64,000 nucleotides of DNA from Edaphobacter sp. (GCA_025462645.1 JAOAPB010000114.1:1-64000); one strand, 5' to 3'; counted from the first letter of the stretch, positions 8,577 to 18,940 are shown. The notes: a model not told the origin generated them from the sequence alone. Made by a program: numbers and translations.

Positions 8577-10565
8577 TTGATGCCCGCTTCTTATCTCTGG
8601 CTGATCCCGCTGCTTCCCTTCGCCGGCTTCCTCATCAACGGAACCGTCGGCCGCAAGCTGCCTCGCACCCTCGTCACCGCAGTCGCCCTGCTCTTCACCG
8701 CCATACCTGCCGCCCTCGTCGCATGGCTCTGGACGACCATGAAGGCCGCAGGCGCCCCAGAGGTCATCAACGTCGTCAGCGGCCCATGGATCGCCATCAC
8801 CGGCTTCCAGGTCAACTTCGCCCTCACCGTCGATCACCTCACCCTCATCATGCTGGGCGTCGTCACCGGCGTGGGCTTCCTCATCCATCTCTACTCCGCC
8901 GGCTACATGGCGCATGAGGAAGGCTACTGGCGCTTCTTCGCGTACCTCAACCTCTTCATGTTCTTCATGCTCATCCTGGTCCTCGCCGAGAGCTTCCTGT
9001 TGCTCTTCGTCGGCTGGGAGGGAGTCGGTCTCGCCTCCTACCTGCTCATCGGCTTCTACTTCAAGAAGGACTCCGCCGCCAACGCAGGTAAGAAGGCTTT
9101 CATTGTCAACCGCATCGGCGACTTCGGCTTCCTTCTCGCCATGTTCCTCCTCGTCGCCAACTTCGGCTCGCTCAGCTTCGATCACGTCTTCGACGCCATC
9201 AGCGCAAATCCGGACTGGCACGGCGGAATCCTCACCGCCATCGCACTTCTTCTCGTCGTCGGAGCTGCCGGTAAATCCGCGCAGATTCCCCTCTACGTCT
9301 GGCTCCCCGACGCCATGGAAGGCCCCACCCCCGTCTCCGCCCTCATTCACGCGGCCACGATGGTCACGGCAGGCATCTACATGGTCGCGCGTTGCCACAC
9401 CTTGTTTGACCGCTCTCCCTACGCTCTCGGCGTAGTCGCGATCATCGGAGCGGCCACCGCCATCTTCGCCGCCTGCATCGGCATGGTGCAGCACGACATC
9501 AAGCGCGTCCTCGCCTACTCCACCGTCTCCCAGCTTGGCTACATGTTCCTGGCCTGCGGAGTCGGAGCCTACACCGCCGGAATCTTCCACCTCCTCACCC
9601 ACGCCTTCTTCAAGGCCCTGCTCTTCCTCGCCGCCGGCTCCGTCATCCACGCGCTCTCGGGCGAGCAGGACATGCGCAAGATGGGCGGCCTTCGCAAGCA
9701 GATTCCCGTCACCTTCTGGACCATGACGATGGGCGTCTTCGCCATCGCGGGTATCTATCCACTCGCAGGCTTCTTCTCGAAGGACGAGATCCTGTTCCGG
9801 ACCTTCACCTCCGACAACCCACTGGGCAAACTCCTCTGGTTCGTCGGCCTCGTCACCGCCGGCATAACGGCCTTCTACATGTTCCGTCTCTGGTTCAAGA
9901 CCTTCTTCGGCGAATCCCGCTTTGAAGAGCACGGACTCGACGCTCACCACGGCCAGACGGACTCGCACGCACACGGCGTGCACGAGTCACCAGCGATCAT
10001 GACCGTTCCTCTGGTCATCCTGGCCATCCTCTCCGTCATCGGTGGATGGGTCGGCATCCCCGCCGCCCTCGGTGGGTCCAACGAGATCGAGCACTTCCTC
10101 GCACCCGTCTTTGAGAGCGGCAACGCTGCAGAGGTCGCCACCACGGCGGTAGCCAGCCACGGTCTCGAGCTCACCCTCGCCGCCGTCTCCCTGCTCACCG
10201 CCGCCATCGGCTTCTTCATCGCCTACGCCTTCTACTACAAGAAGCCCGGCACCGCCTCATCCTTTGCCAAGAGCGCACCAGCACTATATCGCCTCGTCGC
10301 GAACAAGTTCTACATCGACGAGATCTACTCGGCTGTCATCGTCACTCCGCTGCTCATGTTCAGTCGCATCATCCTCGGCGGTCTCATCGACGGCGTCATC
10401 GTCAACGGCTCCGGCAAAGCTGCCGGTGTAACCACCAAAAGTCTCAGCACTCTCACGCGCCGCATCCAGTCCGGTAACATCCGCTCTTACGCCGGCTGGC
10501 TCGCATTGGGTGCTGCTGCCGTTCTGGTCGTCATGATCTTTGGCCGTTCACTCTGGATGCACTAA
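8577..10565 (+). CDS. nuoL: NADH-quinone oxidoreductase subunit L
   Basis: A 662-residue proton-pumping membrane subunit (ND5 homologue) at the distal end of the membrane arm. It holds FVGWEGVGLASYLLIGF, the catalytic-helix motif VWLPDAMEGPTPVSALIHAATMV, and HDIKRVLAYSTVSQLGYMF. A His-rich loop (EEHGLDAHHGQTDSHAHGVHES, around residues 450-470) is typical of this subunit in several phyla. The C-terminal part would form the long lateral helix. It begins 13 bases after nuoK. Confidence 0.96.
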   Translation: MMPASYLWLIPLLPFAGFLINGTVGRKLPRTLVTAVALLFTAIPAALVAWLWTTMKAAGAPEVINVVSGPWIAITGFQVNFALTVDHLTLIMLGVVTGVGFLIHLYSAGYMAHEEGYWRFFAYLNLFMFFMLILVLAESFLLLFVGWEGVGLASYLLIGFYFKKDSAANAGKKAFIVNRIGDFGFLLAMFLLVANFGSLSFDHVFDAISANPDWHGGILTAIALLLVVGAAGKSAQIPLYVWLPDAMEGPTPVSALIHAATMVTAGIYMVARCHTLFDRSPYALGVVAIIGAATAIFAACIGMVQHDIKRVLAYSTVSQLGYMFLACGVGAYTAGIFHLLTHAFFKALLFLAAGSVIHALSGEQDMRKMGGLRKQIPVTFWTMTMGVFAIAGIYPLAGFFSKDEILFRTFTSDNPLGKLLWFVGLVTAGITAFYMFRLWFKTFFGESRFEEHGLDAHHGQTDSHAHGVHESPAIMTVPLVILAILSVIGGWVGIPAALGGSNEIEHFLAPVFESGNAAEVATTAVASHGLELTLAAVSLLTAAIGFFIAYAFYYKKPGTASSFAKSAPALYRLVANKFYIDEIYSAVIVTPLLMFSRIILGGLIDGVIVNGSGKAAGVTTKSLSTLTRRIQSGNIRSYAGWLALGAAAVLVVMIFGRSLWMH

Positions 10566-10637
10566 GCATCTGCAGTAGTCGCTTTTGTTTTTACTCGTTA
10601 CTCATTGCTCTTTCGTACCAGCTTCACCAAGGATTCG

Positions 10638-12212
10638 ATGAACATAGATCACTCCATCCTGACGCTTATCACCTTCGTCCCTCTCGCGGGAGCGCTTCTC
10701 CTTGCGCTCCTGCCGGACCGCGACAAGCTGATGCAGTGGGGCGCTCTCGCCGTCACCCTCGTCACCTTTGCCCTCACCCTGCATCTTCCCTTCCACTACA
10801 CCAACGGAACCCCCGCAGGTAGCTTCCAGTTTGAGCAGAACCTCTCCTGGGTCACCTCGCCTGCCATCCGCTACCACCTCGGCGTAGACGGCCTGTCGAT
10901 GTGGCTGGTAGTCCTCACAGGCCTCCTCGCCCCTCTCGGCGTCCTTGCCTCCTGGCGCGTTATCGACACCCGCAAGAAGCTCTTCTACACCCTCTTCCTC
11001 ATCCTCCAGGTCGCGATGTTCGGCGTCTTCGTCTCGCTCGACCTCTTCCTCTACTACGCCTTCTGGGAGCTCTCCCTCGTCCCGATGGTCCTCCTCATCG
11101 CCACCTTCGGCCGCACCGAGAACCGCCGCCGCGCTGCCATCAAGTACTTCCTCTACACCTTCATCCCCTCCGCCATCCTGCTCGTAGCCATGCTCTGGCT
11201 CTACGTCAGGACCGGCACCTTCGATCTACCTACCCTCTCCGCCCTCGCTGCCAGCCACAACATCTCCGGCAACTCTGCCGCCCTCTGGCTGGCCTCGCTC
11301 GCCTTCCTCGCAGCCTTCGCCGTCAAGGTTCCAATCTTCCCACTGCACGGCTGGCTCTCCGATGCCGTCGCCGAAGCCCCCACCGCCGCCGTCATGGTTC
11401 TCGCCGGTAAGCTCGGCCTCTACTCCATCCTGCGCTTCTCCTTCGGCATCTTCCCGGAGCAATCCCGCCACATCGCCCCACTCCTGATCGCACTCGGAGC
11501 CATCGGCATCGTCTACGGCGCCCTCCTCGCCCTCGTCCAGAAGGACCTCAAGCGCCTCGCCGCCTACGCTACCCTCGGTCACGTCAGCGTCGTTATTCTC
11601 GGCATCTTCTCCTTTACCATCGCGGGCCTCGACGGCGGCATCTTCCAGACACTCAACGAGGGTCTTGGAGGAGCAGCGCTCTTCCTGCTCCTCGGCTTCC
11701 TCTACGAGCGCTACAGCACCTACGACATGCGCGAGTACGGCGGACTGGCCGCAAAGCTTCCCTGGATGGTGACCCTCTTCGTCATCACCGCTCTCTCTGT
11801 AGTCGGCCTCCCCATGCTCAACGGCTTCGTCGGCGAGTTCCTGGTCCTCTCCGGCTCCATGCAATCTGCCATCGCCCACCACACAGGCTGGACGGTCCTC
11901 GCCACCACCGGAGTCATCCTCACCGCCTCCTACATGCTCTGGATGATCCAGCGCGTCTTCTACGGCGACCTCGGCATCAAATCCGCCGCCATCACTGCCC
12001 CGGACCTCGACGCCCGTGAGCACCTGGCCCTCTGGCCTCTCGTCGCTCTCTTTCTCCTCATGGGTCTAGCCTCTCCTTACTGGATGCAAGCCATCGACAC
12101 CGCAGGTACCGCCCTCGCACAAGAACCAGCCCCCTCGGCAGCGGCGACATCCTCCGGACTCAAGATTCACACCGACTTCATCTTCACGAATCCCTTCAAG
12201 GAGGCCAAGTAA
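10638..12212 (+). CDS. nuoM: NADH-quinone oxidoreductase subunit M
   Basis: A 524-residue proton-pumping membrane subunit (ND4 homologue). An upstream in-frame TTG at 10605 is possible, but the ATG at 10638 has an AAGGA ribosome binding site seven bases ahead and begins directly with the first hydrophobic helix. Signatures: [16 protein letters not shown] style helix, [23 protein letters not shown], and [21 protein letters not shown]. Its stop overlaps the nuoN start (TAATG). Confidence 0.95.
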   Translation: MNIDHSILTLITFVPLAGALLLALLPDRDKLMQWGALAVTLVTFALTLHLPFHYTNGTPAGSFQFEQNLSWVTSPAIRYHLGVDGLSMWLVVLTGLLAPLGVLASWRVIDTRKKLFYTLFLILQVAMFGVFVSLDLFLYYAFWELSLVPMVLLIATFGRTENRRRAAIKYFLYTFIPSAILLVAMLWLYVRTGTFDLPTLSALAASHNISGNSAALWLASLAFLAAFAVKVPIFPLHGWLSDAVAEAPTAAVMVLAGKLGLYSILRFSFGIFPEQSRHIAPLLIALGAIGIVYGALLALVQKDLKRLAAYATLGHVSVVILGIFSFTIAGLDGGIFQTLNEGLGGAALFLLLGFLYERYSTYDMREYGGLAAKLPWMVTLFVITALSVVGLPMLNGFVGEFLVLSGSMQSAIAHHTGWTVLATTGVILTASYMLWMIQRVFYGDLGIKSAAITAPDLDAREHLALWPLVALFLLMGLASPYWMQAIDTAGTALAQEPAPSAAATSSGLKIHTDFIFTNPFKEAK

Positions 12213-13732
12213 TGTCGCCCAACATCCTCGCCCTCCTCCCCGAGTACATCCTCACCCTCACCGGCATCCTCATCATGCTGGCAGAGCCTCTCCTGCCGCC
12301 CGCCAGCAGCCGCAAGCCCCTCGGCTGGCTCGCCATCGCCGGAACCGCCGCCGCTGGCTTCTCCAGCTGGTATCTGCTCCGCTTCGGCACCCTGTATGCC
12401 TTCTCCGGCACCATCCAGGCCGACGCCTTCTCCGCCTTCTTCCACATGCTCATCGCAGCAGTCGTCCTTGTCACGCTGCTCGGGTCTCTGGATTACTTCG
12501 AAGGCAACGCCAGCCACGCCGGCGAATACTTCGCCCTCACTCTCTTCGGAGCTACCGGCATGATGTTCATGACCTGCTCCATCGAGCTGCTGATGGTCTT
12601 CATCGGCCTCGAGATCTCCTCCATCTCCACCTACATCATGTGCGGCCTCCGCAAGGGCCAGGCCACCGGCTCCGAGTCCTCCATCAAGTACTTCCTCCTG
12701 GGCTCCTTCGCCACCGCTTTCTTCCTCTATGGCGTCGCCCTGGCCTTCGGAGCCACCGGCTCGACCGACATCTTCGCGATCGCCCATGGCCTCGAGACCA
12801 CCGCCACCCCGACCCTTGCCTTCCTGGCCCTCGCCATGATCATCATCGGCCTCGGCTTCAAGGTCTCTGCCGCCCCCTTCCATGTCTGGACGCCCGACGT
12901 CTACCAGGGAGCCCCGGCCCCCGTCGTCGGCTTCATGTCCACCGCGCCCAAGGCCGCCGCCTTCGCCGTCCTGCTCCGCGTCACCTTCTCCGGCTTCCCC
13001 GGCATGCAGCCTCGCTGGTCGCTTCTGCTGTGGATCCTCGCCGCCCTTTCGATGACCATCGGCAACCTAGGCGCCCTGCTCCAGCGCGACGTCAAGCGCA
13101 TGCTGGCCTACTCCAGCATCGCCCACGCCGGCTACCTCCTCGTCGCCTTCACCGCCTTCCCCCAGGACGGCATCGCCTCCGCCTGCTTCTACACCGCCGC
13201 CTATGCCGCCATGAACGTCGGAGCCTTCGCCGTCATCACCCAGGTCTCCGGCTACAACGAGACCGCCCGCACCATCGACGACTACACCGGCCTCGCCCTC
13301 AAGCGTCCCTTCCTCGCCGCGCTTCTGGCCTTCTTCCTGCTCTCGCTCATCGGCATTCCCTTCACCGGCGGCTTCTTCGGCAAGTTCTACGTCTTCTCCG
13401 CCGCCATCAACTCCGGCCACGTCTGGCTCGCCGTCATCGGCCTGCTCAACAGCGGAGTAGCCTGCTTCTACTACCTCCGTCTACTGGCCGCCATCTACTC
13501 CCGCCCTGCCACCGAGAGTGCCCGCCTCACCGAGCGCCGCCCAATGAGCGTCCCGGCGGCCCTCGGACTCGGCCTCGCAGCGGTCTCGACCCTGATACTA
13601 GGTATCCTTCCCGAGGGCGCTCTGCTGCTAGCCCAATACGCCAGCAGCAACGTCATCGTCGAGCAGGCCCGCCACGTCTGCGCGGAGACTCCGGAGAACT
13701 GCCACATTCCGGTAGGTGTCGAGATCCACTAA
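12212..13732 (+). CDS. nuoN: NADH-quinone oxidoreductase subunit N
   Basis: A 506-residue proton-pumping membrane subunit (ND2 homologue), the last gene of the cluster. Signatures include [41 protein letters not shown] and [23 protein letters not shown]. It starts at the TAATG overlap with nuoM. About 245 bases downstream, a strong inverted repeat ends the operon. Confidence 0.96.
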   Translation: MSPNILALLPEYILTLTGILIMLAEPLLPPASSRKPLGWLAIAGTAAAGFSSWYLLRFGTLYAFSGTIQADAFSAFFHMLIAAVVLVTLLGSLDYFEGNASHAGEYFALTLFGATGMMFMTCSIELLMVFIGLEISSISTYIMCGLRKGQATGSESSIKYFLLGSFATAFFLYGVALAFGATGSTDIFAIAHGLETTATPTLAFLALAMIIIGLGFKVSAAPFHVWTPDVYQGAPAPVVGFMSTAPKAAAFAVLLRVTFSGFPGMQPRWSLLLWILAALSMTIGNLGALLQRDVKRMLAYSSIAHAGYLLVAFTAFPQDGIASACFYTAAYAAMNVGAFAVITQVSGYNETARTIDDYTGLALKRPFLAALLAFFLLSLIGIPFTGGFFGKFYVFSAAINSGHVWLAVIGLLNSGVACFYYLRLLAAIYSRPATESARLTERRPMSVPAALGLGLAAVSTLILGILPEGALLLAQYASSNVIVEQARHVCAETPENCHIPVGVEIH

Positions 13733-13755
13733 GCAATTCCGATCCGAAGAGAGAC

Positions 13756-13795
13756 GGCCCACCTTCAACGCAGTTCATCGCGCCTAAAGGTGGAC
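13756..13795. repeat. intergenic palindromic repeat, copy 1
   Basis: Just after nuoN there is an imperfect palindrome with GGCCCACCTT on one side and AAGGTGGACC on the other, around the core TTCATCGCGCC. A close relative lies at 17835-17876 after lysS with the same core. It resembles a dispersed REP-like intergenic element; it could fold into a hairpin in the transcript. Confidence 0.5.
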
Positions 13796-13975
13796 CAAGC
13801 TGCAGTTATTCGCCCGCAGGGATACCCCCGGGTACACTTATGGTCTAAAGTATTCCATTCAGGATACTTGACCGCGTACTTACAGTGATGCGGAGGGACC
13901 CGGACGCTGATCTTGCACCACAAACCGCCTCAATCTGAGCTGTTGTTTGTCAAAATGCCCCACTCCCCAAAACAG

Positions 13976-14002
13976 AAAAGCCTCCGCGATGCGGAGGCTT
14001 TT
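13976..14002. terminator. bidirectional intrinsic terminator between nuoN and atpE
   Basis: A perfect 12-base stem, AAAAGCCTCCGC paired with GCGGAGGCTTTT around a GAT loop. It has A-runs and T-runs on both sides, so it can end transcripts from either direction. It lies between the rightward nuo operon and the leftward Fo genes, which converge here. Confidence 0.85.
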
Positions 14003-14029
14003 CTGCATAACCAAACCCAAACCTGAAGC

Positions 14030-14329
14030 TTACTTGACCTTCAGGAAGATGATGACGAACGTGAACAGCGCGAGGGACTCGATGAACGCAAGGCCGAGAA
14101 TCAGGAAGATGAAGATTCCAGGACGAGCGCCCGGGTTACGCGCCAGAGCCTCGGTCGCGGAGGCAGTCGCCTTACCCTGACCCAGACCGCAGAGACCAGC
14201 CGCCAGGGCCATGCCCAGACCGGCAGCCAGCGGAACCCACTGGTTGGCAACCTCGCCACCCTGCGCAAAAGCCGGCGTTGCAAGCAGCAGCGCGGCCAAC
14301 GACATAAACAGATATTGCAGCTTCTTCAT
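14030..14329 (-). CDS. atpE: ATP synthase Fo subunit c
   Basis: A 99-residue proteolipid that forms the rotor ring of F-type ATP synthase. The N-terminus (MKKLQYLFMSLAALLLATPAFAQ) looks like a cleavable signal peptide with an AFA-Q site. Two membrane helices follow with the GLGQGKA polar turn, the ALARNPGARP loop and the ion-carrying glutamate in AFIESLALF. Gln in helix 1 plus Glu-Ser in helix 2 partly match the sodium-binding pattern, although the usual Tyr is Phe. It is the last gene of the leftward Fo block. Confidence 0.95.
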   Translation of the reverse strand: MKKLQYLFMSLAALLLATPAFAQGGEVANQWVPLAAGLGMALAAGLCGLGQGKATASATEALARNPGARPGIFIFLILGLAFIESLALFTFVIIFLKVK

Positions 14330-14455
14330 GTATTACTCCGTCTCCCGTCAGATACGCCGCCAGTGGGTGGTTGATGCTCACCGTGCTGGCACCCTCACGC
14401 TATGCGGCGTTGTCGCTACCGCGAAGAGGGAGCCCCTCCGTGGCAAACTCAATGT

Positions 14456-15187
14456 CTAATGGTCGTGCGCCACAGCCAGTGACAGGTAGATCGCCGCCAG
14501 CAGCAGAAACACATAAGCCTGAATCACAGCCACACCGAGGTGCAGCCCGAGAAACACCAGCGGAATACCGATCGGCACCAGCGAGAAGAACGCCAGCGTC
14601 AGCAGGTCGCCCGCGAACATGTTCGCGTAGAGTCGAACCGTCAGCGAAAGCACGCGTGCGCAGTGCGAGATGATCTCGATCGGCAGCAGCAGCGGATACA
14701 GCCACCACACCGGCCCCAGGAACTGCTTGATATAAGCCGCGCCGTTCGCCCGAACGCCGTGGTAGTGGTAGTAGATAAACGTAACCAGCGCGAATCCCAG
14801 CGGCACCACCACATTGGCGGTAGGCGACTCAAGCCCCGGAACCAGGCCCAGCAGGTTGCTCAGCAGGATGAACAGGAAGAGCGCGGTCAGGTAGCTGACG
14901 AACCGCTCCGACCCATGCCCGATGATCTGCTCGCTCTGATCGGCCACAAACTCATTCGTCATCTCGGCCAGGTGCTGCACACCCTTCGGCTTCTCGACGC
15001 TCAGCGTCAGCCGCACCACGACGAAGTAGGCCACCAGCAGGCCAAACACCAGCAGCTCCATCGCGAACGCATTCGAAATCGGAGCCTGCGGATACTTCGG
15101 CTGCACATGCACAGCCCGTAACAACGCCGTCACAGGCGCAGCGAGGTGGGCATTCAGAAATTGGGTAAAAAGTAACTGAGTAGGCAT
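14456..15187 (-). CDS. atpB: ATP synthase Fo subunit a
   Basis: A 243-residue membrane stator subunit that forms the two ion half-channels against the c ring. The essential arginine sits in SLTVRLYANMFAGDLLT; a second conserved helix is IQAYVFLLLAAIYLSLAV. Preceded by atpI and followed 126 bases later by atpE. The F1 genes and subunits b and delta are not in this window, so the operon is split. Confidence 0.95.
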   Translation of the reverse strand: MPTQLLFTQFLNAHLAAPVTALLRAVHVQPKYPQAPISNAFAMELLVFGLLVAYFVVVRLTLSVEKPKGVQHLAEMTNEFVADQSEQIIGHGSERFVSYLTALFLFILLSNLLGLVPGLESPTANVVVPLGFALVTFIYYHYHGVRANGAAYIKQFLGPVWWLYPLLLPIEIISHCARVLSLTVRLYANMFAGDLLTLAFFSLVPIGIPLVFLGLHLGVAVIQAYVFLLLAAIYLSLAVAHDH

Positions 15188-15232
15188 ATAAAAATTAGGT
15201 AGAACTTAGGTCAGTACGGTCGGAGAGCCGGT

Positions 15233-15643
15233 CTAAACCGTCCACGCCTTCATCAGCCTCAACCCCTCCACCGAGAGCGCAAACACTCCCAGCGCAAGGC
15301 CTGCCGCAAGCGCGTAGACCGAACCATCCAGAATCTTAAGGCTAACATAAAGCAGCACAACGGTCAGCCCCAAGCGCAGGAAGAATCCCAGCAAAACCAT
15401 CCCCATCGGCCGCGCCTTCGCCCCGCCGTCCATCCGCACCATCACCGCCGTCATCAGCCGCAGCCACTCGTACAGCCCCGAGCCCGAGATCGCAGCGCCT
15501 ACCAGCAACAGCACGGCGCTCTGCCACCCCAGCTTCCACCACAGCAAAGGGGCCGCCACCACGGTCACCACGGCCAGCAGCCGCAGAGCGCGCAGGATCG
15601 TCCGCTTGAAGTCCTCGTCGCTGAAGTTTTCCATCGCTCGCAT
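15233..15643 (-). CDS. atpI: ATP synthase subunit I-like membrane protein
   Basis: A 136-residue protein with about four hydrophobic helices between atpZ and atpB. AtpI-type proteins help assemble the c ring and may carry magnesium. The start chosen is the ATG at 15643, which overlaps the atpZ stop (ATGA); an upstream extension would run across atpZ. The sequence itself is poorly conserved, so the call rests on size, topology and position. Confidence 0.7.
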   Translation of the reverse strand: MRAMENFSDEDFKRTILRALRLLAVVTVVAAPLLWWKLGWQSAVLLLVGAAISGSGLYEWLRLMTAVMVRMDGGAKARPMGMVLLGFFLRLGLTVVLLYVSLKILDGSVYALAAGLALGVFALSVEGLRLMKAWTV

Positions 15644-15906
15644 CAGTGGCCCCTCTTCAGGTAGCGCGAGGCCGTCACGAATATTTGCATAAACCCGGCA
15701 ACCGCACCGAGAATGATCCCCGCAATCGATATCCAGCCCTGATGGAAGTGCTTGTCCAGCCACGATCCAATCAGCCAGCCGATAACGCAGCCAGCCGGCA
15801 GCGCAATCGCCAGCTGGATCATCGACTCGGCCTTCACCAGGTCTCCAAGCGCACCCTTCCCGCTGACACCGGTCCCCTTCTCTTTCCCTCTTCCATCATC
15901 CGTCAT
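15643..15906 (-). CDS. AtpZ/AtpI family protein
   Basis: An 87-residue protein with two hydrophobic segments: [22 protein letters not shown] and a second [20 protein letters not shown], separated by a short polar loop. This matches the small AtpZ family encoded at the head of many ATP synthase operons. It is the first gene of the leftward Fo block and divergent from lysS, whose start lies about 120 bases away. Confidence 0.8.
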   Translation of the reverse strand: MTDDGRGKEKGTGVSGKGALGDLVKAESMIQLAIALPAGCVIGWLIGSWLDKHFHQGWISIAGIILGAVAGFMQIFVTASRYLKRGH

Positions 15907-16024
15907 AGCAGCACCATTACATCACGCTCGCACAAACCTTGCCCTCGCTCGCATCCTCCATGAATCTCGAAGCCCTGCCCCCGCTATACTGAACCTTCAA
16001 CCACACCAGCCAAAAGGAAAACCC

Positions 16025-17821
16025 GTGTTCGAGTCCGAGTTTGAGCAAAATCTCTACCATCTGCGCCAGGACAAGCTAAAGCAGATCGCCGCCCTCGGCC
16101 ACGCCACCTACCCCAACAGCTACTCCACCAGCCACACCATTCCCGAGCTCCGCGCCGCCTTCGACGCCTACAATGCCGAGCAGCTCGAATCCAGCCCTGC
16201 CCCCATCACCGTCAGCATCGCCGGGCGCATCATGGCCATCCGCGTCCAGGGCAAGGCCGGCTTCGCCCAGCTTCAGCAGGGCGGCCAACGCATGCAGATC
16301 TACGTCCGCAAGGACGACGTCGGCGAAAACGCCTTCGCCCTCTACAAGCTTCTCGACCTCGGCGACCACATCGGGGTCAAGGGCCACCTCTTCCGCACCC
16401 GCACCGGCGAGCTAACGGTCCACGTGACAGAGCTGACGTTTCTCGCCAAGGCCATGCTCTCGCTGCCCGACAAGTTCCACGGCCTCGCCGACACGGAACT
16501 CCGCTATCGCCAGCGCTACGTCGACCTCTTCATGAACTCCGGCCACTCCGCGAAGCAAGCGGAAAAGCCCGCAGCCGCAACTGAGGTCTCCGGTGCCGAA
16601 GTCCCTGCCGACCCAGCCCTCGAGTCAAACACCGAGCCAGCCACCGAACCCGAGTCTCGCAACGTCCGCGAGGTCTTCGTCAAGCGAGCTGCCATCCTCC
16701 GCGCTCTGCGCACCTTCTTCGATGGCCGCGGCTACCTCGAAGTCGAAACCCCGATGATGCAGCAGATCGCCGGAGGAGCCGCTGCCCAGCCCTTCACGAC
16801 GCACCACAATGCGCTCGATCTCGACCTCTTCCTCCGCATCGCGCCTGAGCTCTACCTCAAGCGCCTCGTCGTCGGCGGCCTCGACCGCGTCTACGAGATC
16901 AATCGAAACTTCCGCAACGAAGGCGTCAGCACCCGGCACAACCCCGAGTTCACCATGCTCGAGTTCTACCAGGCCTACGCCAACTACCACGACCTCATGC
17001 GCCTTACCGAAGAGCTCATCATCTTCGTCGCGCAGCAGGTCAACGGAACCACCATCACCCACTTCAACGGCCACGAGATCGATCTCAGCAAATGGACGAA
17101 GCTATCGATGCGGGAAGCGATTATCAAGTGGTGGCCTCCAGAGTTTGGAGTCCCTCCTGAAACTGAACATTTCACCGACCGAAAATTATTCACAGAGCTA
17201 ATGCTTAGAGCCATGGAAGGATCGCATTCGGTAATGTCCACCTACCAATTTGATCCGACTGCTCCAATTGGTACCCAATTGATGACAGCTATTCAACGTT
17301 CGATGAGCGCCAAAAATCGGATGCTCCAAGAGCTTTGGCATGACCATATGAAAGATGCGTCTCTGGGAAAATCTATTGCGAGCCTATTCGAAATCGTGGC
17401 CGAAGAATTTCTCATCCAGCCCACAATCATCTACGACTTCCCTCTCGCCGTCAGCCCGCTCTCCAAGATCAAGCCCGACGAGCCCGACTGGGTCGAGCGC
17501 TTCGAGTTCTACATCGGCGGCTTCGAGGTAGGCAACGCCTTCAGCGAGCTTAACGACCCCGAAGACCAGCGCCGCCGCTTCGAGCAGCAGCTTGAGCAGA
17601 AGGAGCGAGGCGACGTCGAGGCCCACCAGATGGACGAGGACTACGTCCGAGCCCTCGGCTACGGCCTACCCCCCACCGCAGGCGAAGGAATAGGCATCGA
17701 CCGCCTGACCATGCTCCTCACCAACTCCAAATCCATCCGCGACGTAATCCTCTTCCCCCTCATGCGTCCCGTGGTCAAGCAACAGCAGGCCGAACCCGTC
17801 CACGGAGAGTCCGCCGAATAG
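16025..17821 (+). CDS. lysS: lysyl-tRNA synthetase, class II
   Basis: A 598-residue enzyme that charges tRNA-Lys. The GTG at 16025 is chosen because AAAAGG lies eight bases upstream and the protein then begins with the helical [17 protein letters not shown] segment; a longer frame exists but would cross the divergent atpZ. Domains: OB-fold anticodon domain (residues about 60-160), class II motif 2 ([23 protein letters not shown]) and motif 3 ([13 protein letters not shown]). It carries a 40-residue Ala/Glu/Pro-rich linker after YVDLFMN and an unusual segment encoded by low-GC DNA at 17100-17400. Confidence 0.93.
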   Translation: MFESEFEQNLYHLRQDKLKQIAALGHATYPNSYSTSHTIPELRAAFDAYNAEQLESSPAPITVSIAGRIMAIRVQGKAGFAQLQQGGQRMQIYVRKDDVGENAFALYKLLDLGDHIGVKGHLFRTRTGELTVHVTELTFLAKAMLSLPDKFHGLADTELRYRQRYVDLFMNSGHSAKQAEKPAAATEVSGAEVPADPALESNTEPATEPESRNVREVFVKRAAILRALRTFFDGRGYLEVETPMMQQIAGGAAAQPFTTHHNALDLDLFLRIAPELYLKRLVVGGLDRVYEINRNFRNEGVSTRHNPEFTMLEFYQAYANYHDLMRLTEELIIFVAQQVNGTTITHFNGHEIDLSKWTKLSMREAIIKWWPPEFGVPPETEHFTDRKLFTELMLRAMEGSHSVMSTYQFDPTAPIGTQLMTAIQRSMSAKNRMLQELWHDHMKDASLGKSIASLFEIVAEEFLIQPTIIYDFPLAVSPLSKIKPDEPDWVERFEFYIGGFEVGNAFSELNDPEDQRRRFEQQLEQKERGDVEAHQMDEDYVRALGYGLPPTAGEGIGIDRLTMLLTNSKSIRDVILFPLMRPVVKQQQAEPVHGESAE

Positions 17822-17834
17822 ATCACAGAACCGG

Positions 17835-17876
17835 GTGCCCCATCTTCGGCGCGGCTTCATCGCGCCTAAGGTGGGC
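17835..17876. repeat. intergenic palindromic repeat, copy 2
   Basis: Located 14 bases after lysS. The sides are GTGCCCCATCTT and AAGGTGGGC and the core is CTTCATCGCGCC, matching the element at 13756-13795. It lies between converging genes and might also act as a weak terminator. Confidence 0.5.
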
Positions 17877-17917
17877 AATCGCGCAAAGCGCGATCCGTCT
17901 TTCGTCAATACCGCGAA

Positions 17918-18352
17918 TCAAATACTTTGCTGCGACTCTTTGCCCGCCGTCACCCAGGCTCCCAACAGACAAGCCGCGATCACCAGTTCGAACACCACAG
18001 GCACCACGAAAAAGTACCGCCACGACAGCACCGCATAAGCTACATAGCCCACACAGAAGGCCATCACGATAGGCCGTGTCCGCACCGCATCTACCTTCGC
18101 CATTGCGGCAAGCTGCCAGAACACCACCGCCTGCACCAGAAAACTCACGGTGATAAACAGCCCAAACCCCATAAAGAAGTCCCAGTAAGTCCGCGTCGCT
18201 CCCATCGCGTCGAACTGATTGGCCTTCATCGCTGACACAGCCGTCTGCTGTGCCCCAGGAGCCGCCTCACCGAAGACCCCGCCGATCGTATGCATCACCC
18301 CATGCAGCAGCGCCAGCACGGAGGCACCTCTGAGCAACAAAGCAGTCTTCAT
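17918..18352 (-). CDS. conserved membrane protein of unknown function
   Basis: A 144-residue protein with four predicted membrane helices. The start is the ATG at 18352, with AAGAGGA upstream; a longer frame to 18394 lacks a good binding site. The first helix (LLLRGASVLALLHGVMHTIGG) has a conserved-looking His-Gly-x-x-His pattern. The family is widespread in Bacteroidota, Acidobacteriota and Leptospira as far as I recall, without known function. Confidence 0.6.
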   Translation of the reverse strand: MKTALLLRGASVLALLHGVMHTIGGVFGEAAPGAQQTAVSAMKANQFDAMGATRTYWDFFMGFGLFITVSFLVQAVVFWQLAAMAKVDAVRTRPIVMAFCVGYVAYAVLSWRYFFVVPVVFELVIAACLLGAWVTAGKESQQSI

Positions 18353-18562
18353 CCCATCCTCTTCAGCAGAAAATAAAGACGAAAAAAGTGGCACGATCTT
18401 CGTCTCTCAAAACGTGACATCCGTTATCCACGTCTGCCACGCATTCCACCACAAGCTGACCACAGAAACACCACGAATTGCACCCAATTTTCTCTAAATA
18501 CCCCTGAAAAACGACAAAAAGCCCACTCAAACTATTTCAGGAAAATATCTGTTAAAAATCGT

Positions 18563-18940
18563 CTACTTCCCCTTCTTCATCCGCTTCACCACGCCAGCCA
18601 GCGAGTGCTCGTTCATAGCCGCCACAGCATCCCCTCGCACCTTCTTCATCAGCCCCGCCATGGCCTTGTCCTCAAGGCTCAGCCAATCCCCAGCCGAAGC
18701 CTCAAACACATCTCCCAGCCCGATCTGCTTCGGCGAAATCTTCAGCTTCGCCCCGCCATTCGGGCCTTTTCGCTGCACGATCAGCCCGGCCTTGTGCAGC
18801 AAAAGAAACGTCCGCCGCACCATCACCGCGCTCTCGTCCAACGCCTCCGCAATCGCCGACGACGTATGCATCGCATCCTGCTCGCTTGCCAGCACCGTCA
18901 ACACTCGCACGCTCAACTGAAATCGCTCACTCTGTGCCAT
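18563..18940 (-). CDS. Rrf2-family transcriptional regulator
   Basis: A 125-residue winged-helix regulator. The N-terminal helix-turn-helix (SVRVLTVLASEQ, then TSSAIAEALDESAVMVRRTFLLLHKAGLI) and the wing RKGPNGGAKL are typical of Rrf2 proteins. It has no cysteines, so it cannot bind an iron-sulfur cluster like IscR or NsrR; it is closer in that respect to YwnA-type members. The ATG at 18940 is preferred over an upstream TTG. The target is unknown; the gene stands alone between opposite-facing neighbours. Confidence 0.85.
   Translation of the reverse strand: MAQSERFQLSVRVLTVLASEQDAMHTSSAIAEALDESAVMVRRTFLLLHKAGLIVQRKGPNGGAKLKISPKQIGLGDVFEASAGDWLSLEDKAMAGLMKKVRGDAVAAMNEHSLAGVVKRMKKGK

Noticed and set aside
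8544-9983. Leftward frame of 479 codons opposite nuoL
   Set aside because: Shadow frame of a GC-rich gene; composition is Glu/Asp/Gly-heavy and it lacks any motif, while nuoL is unmistakable.
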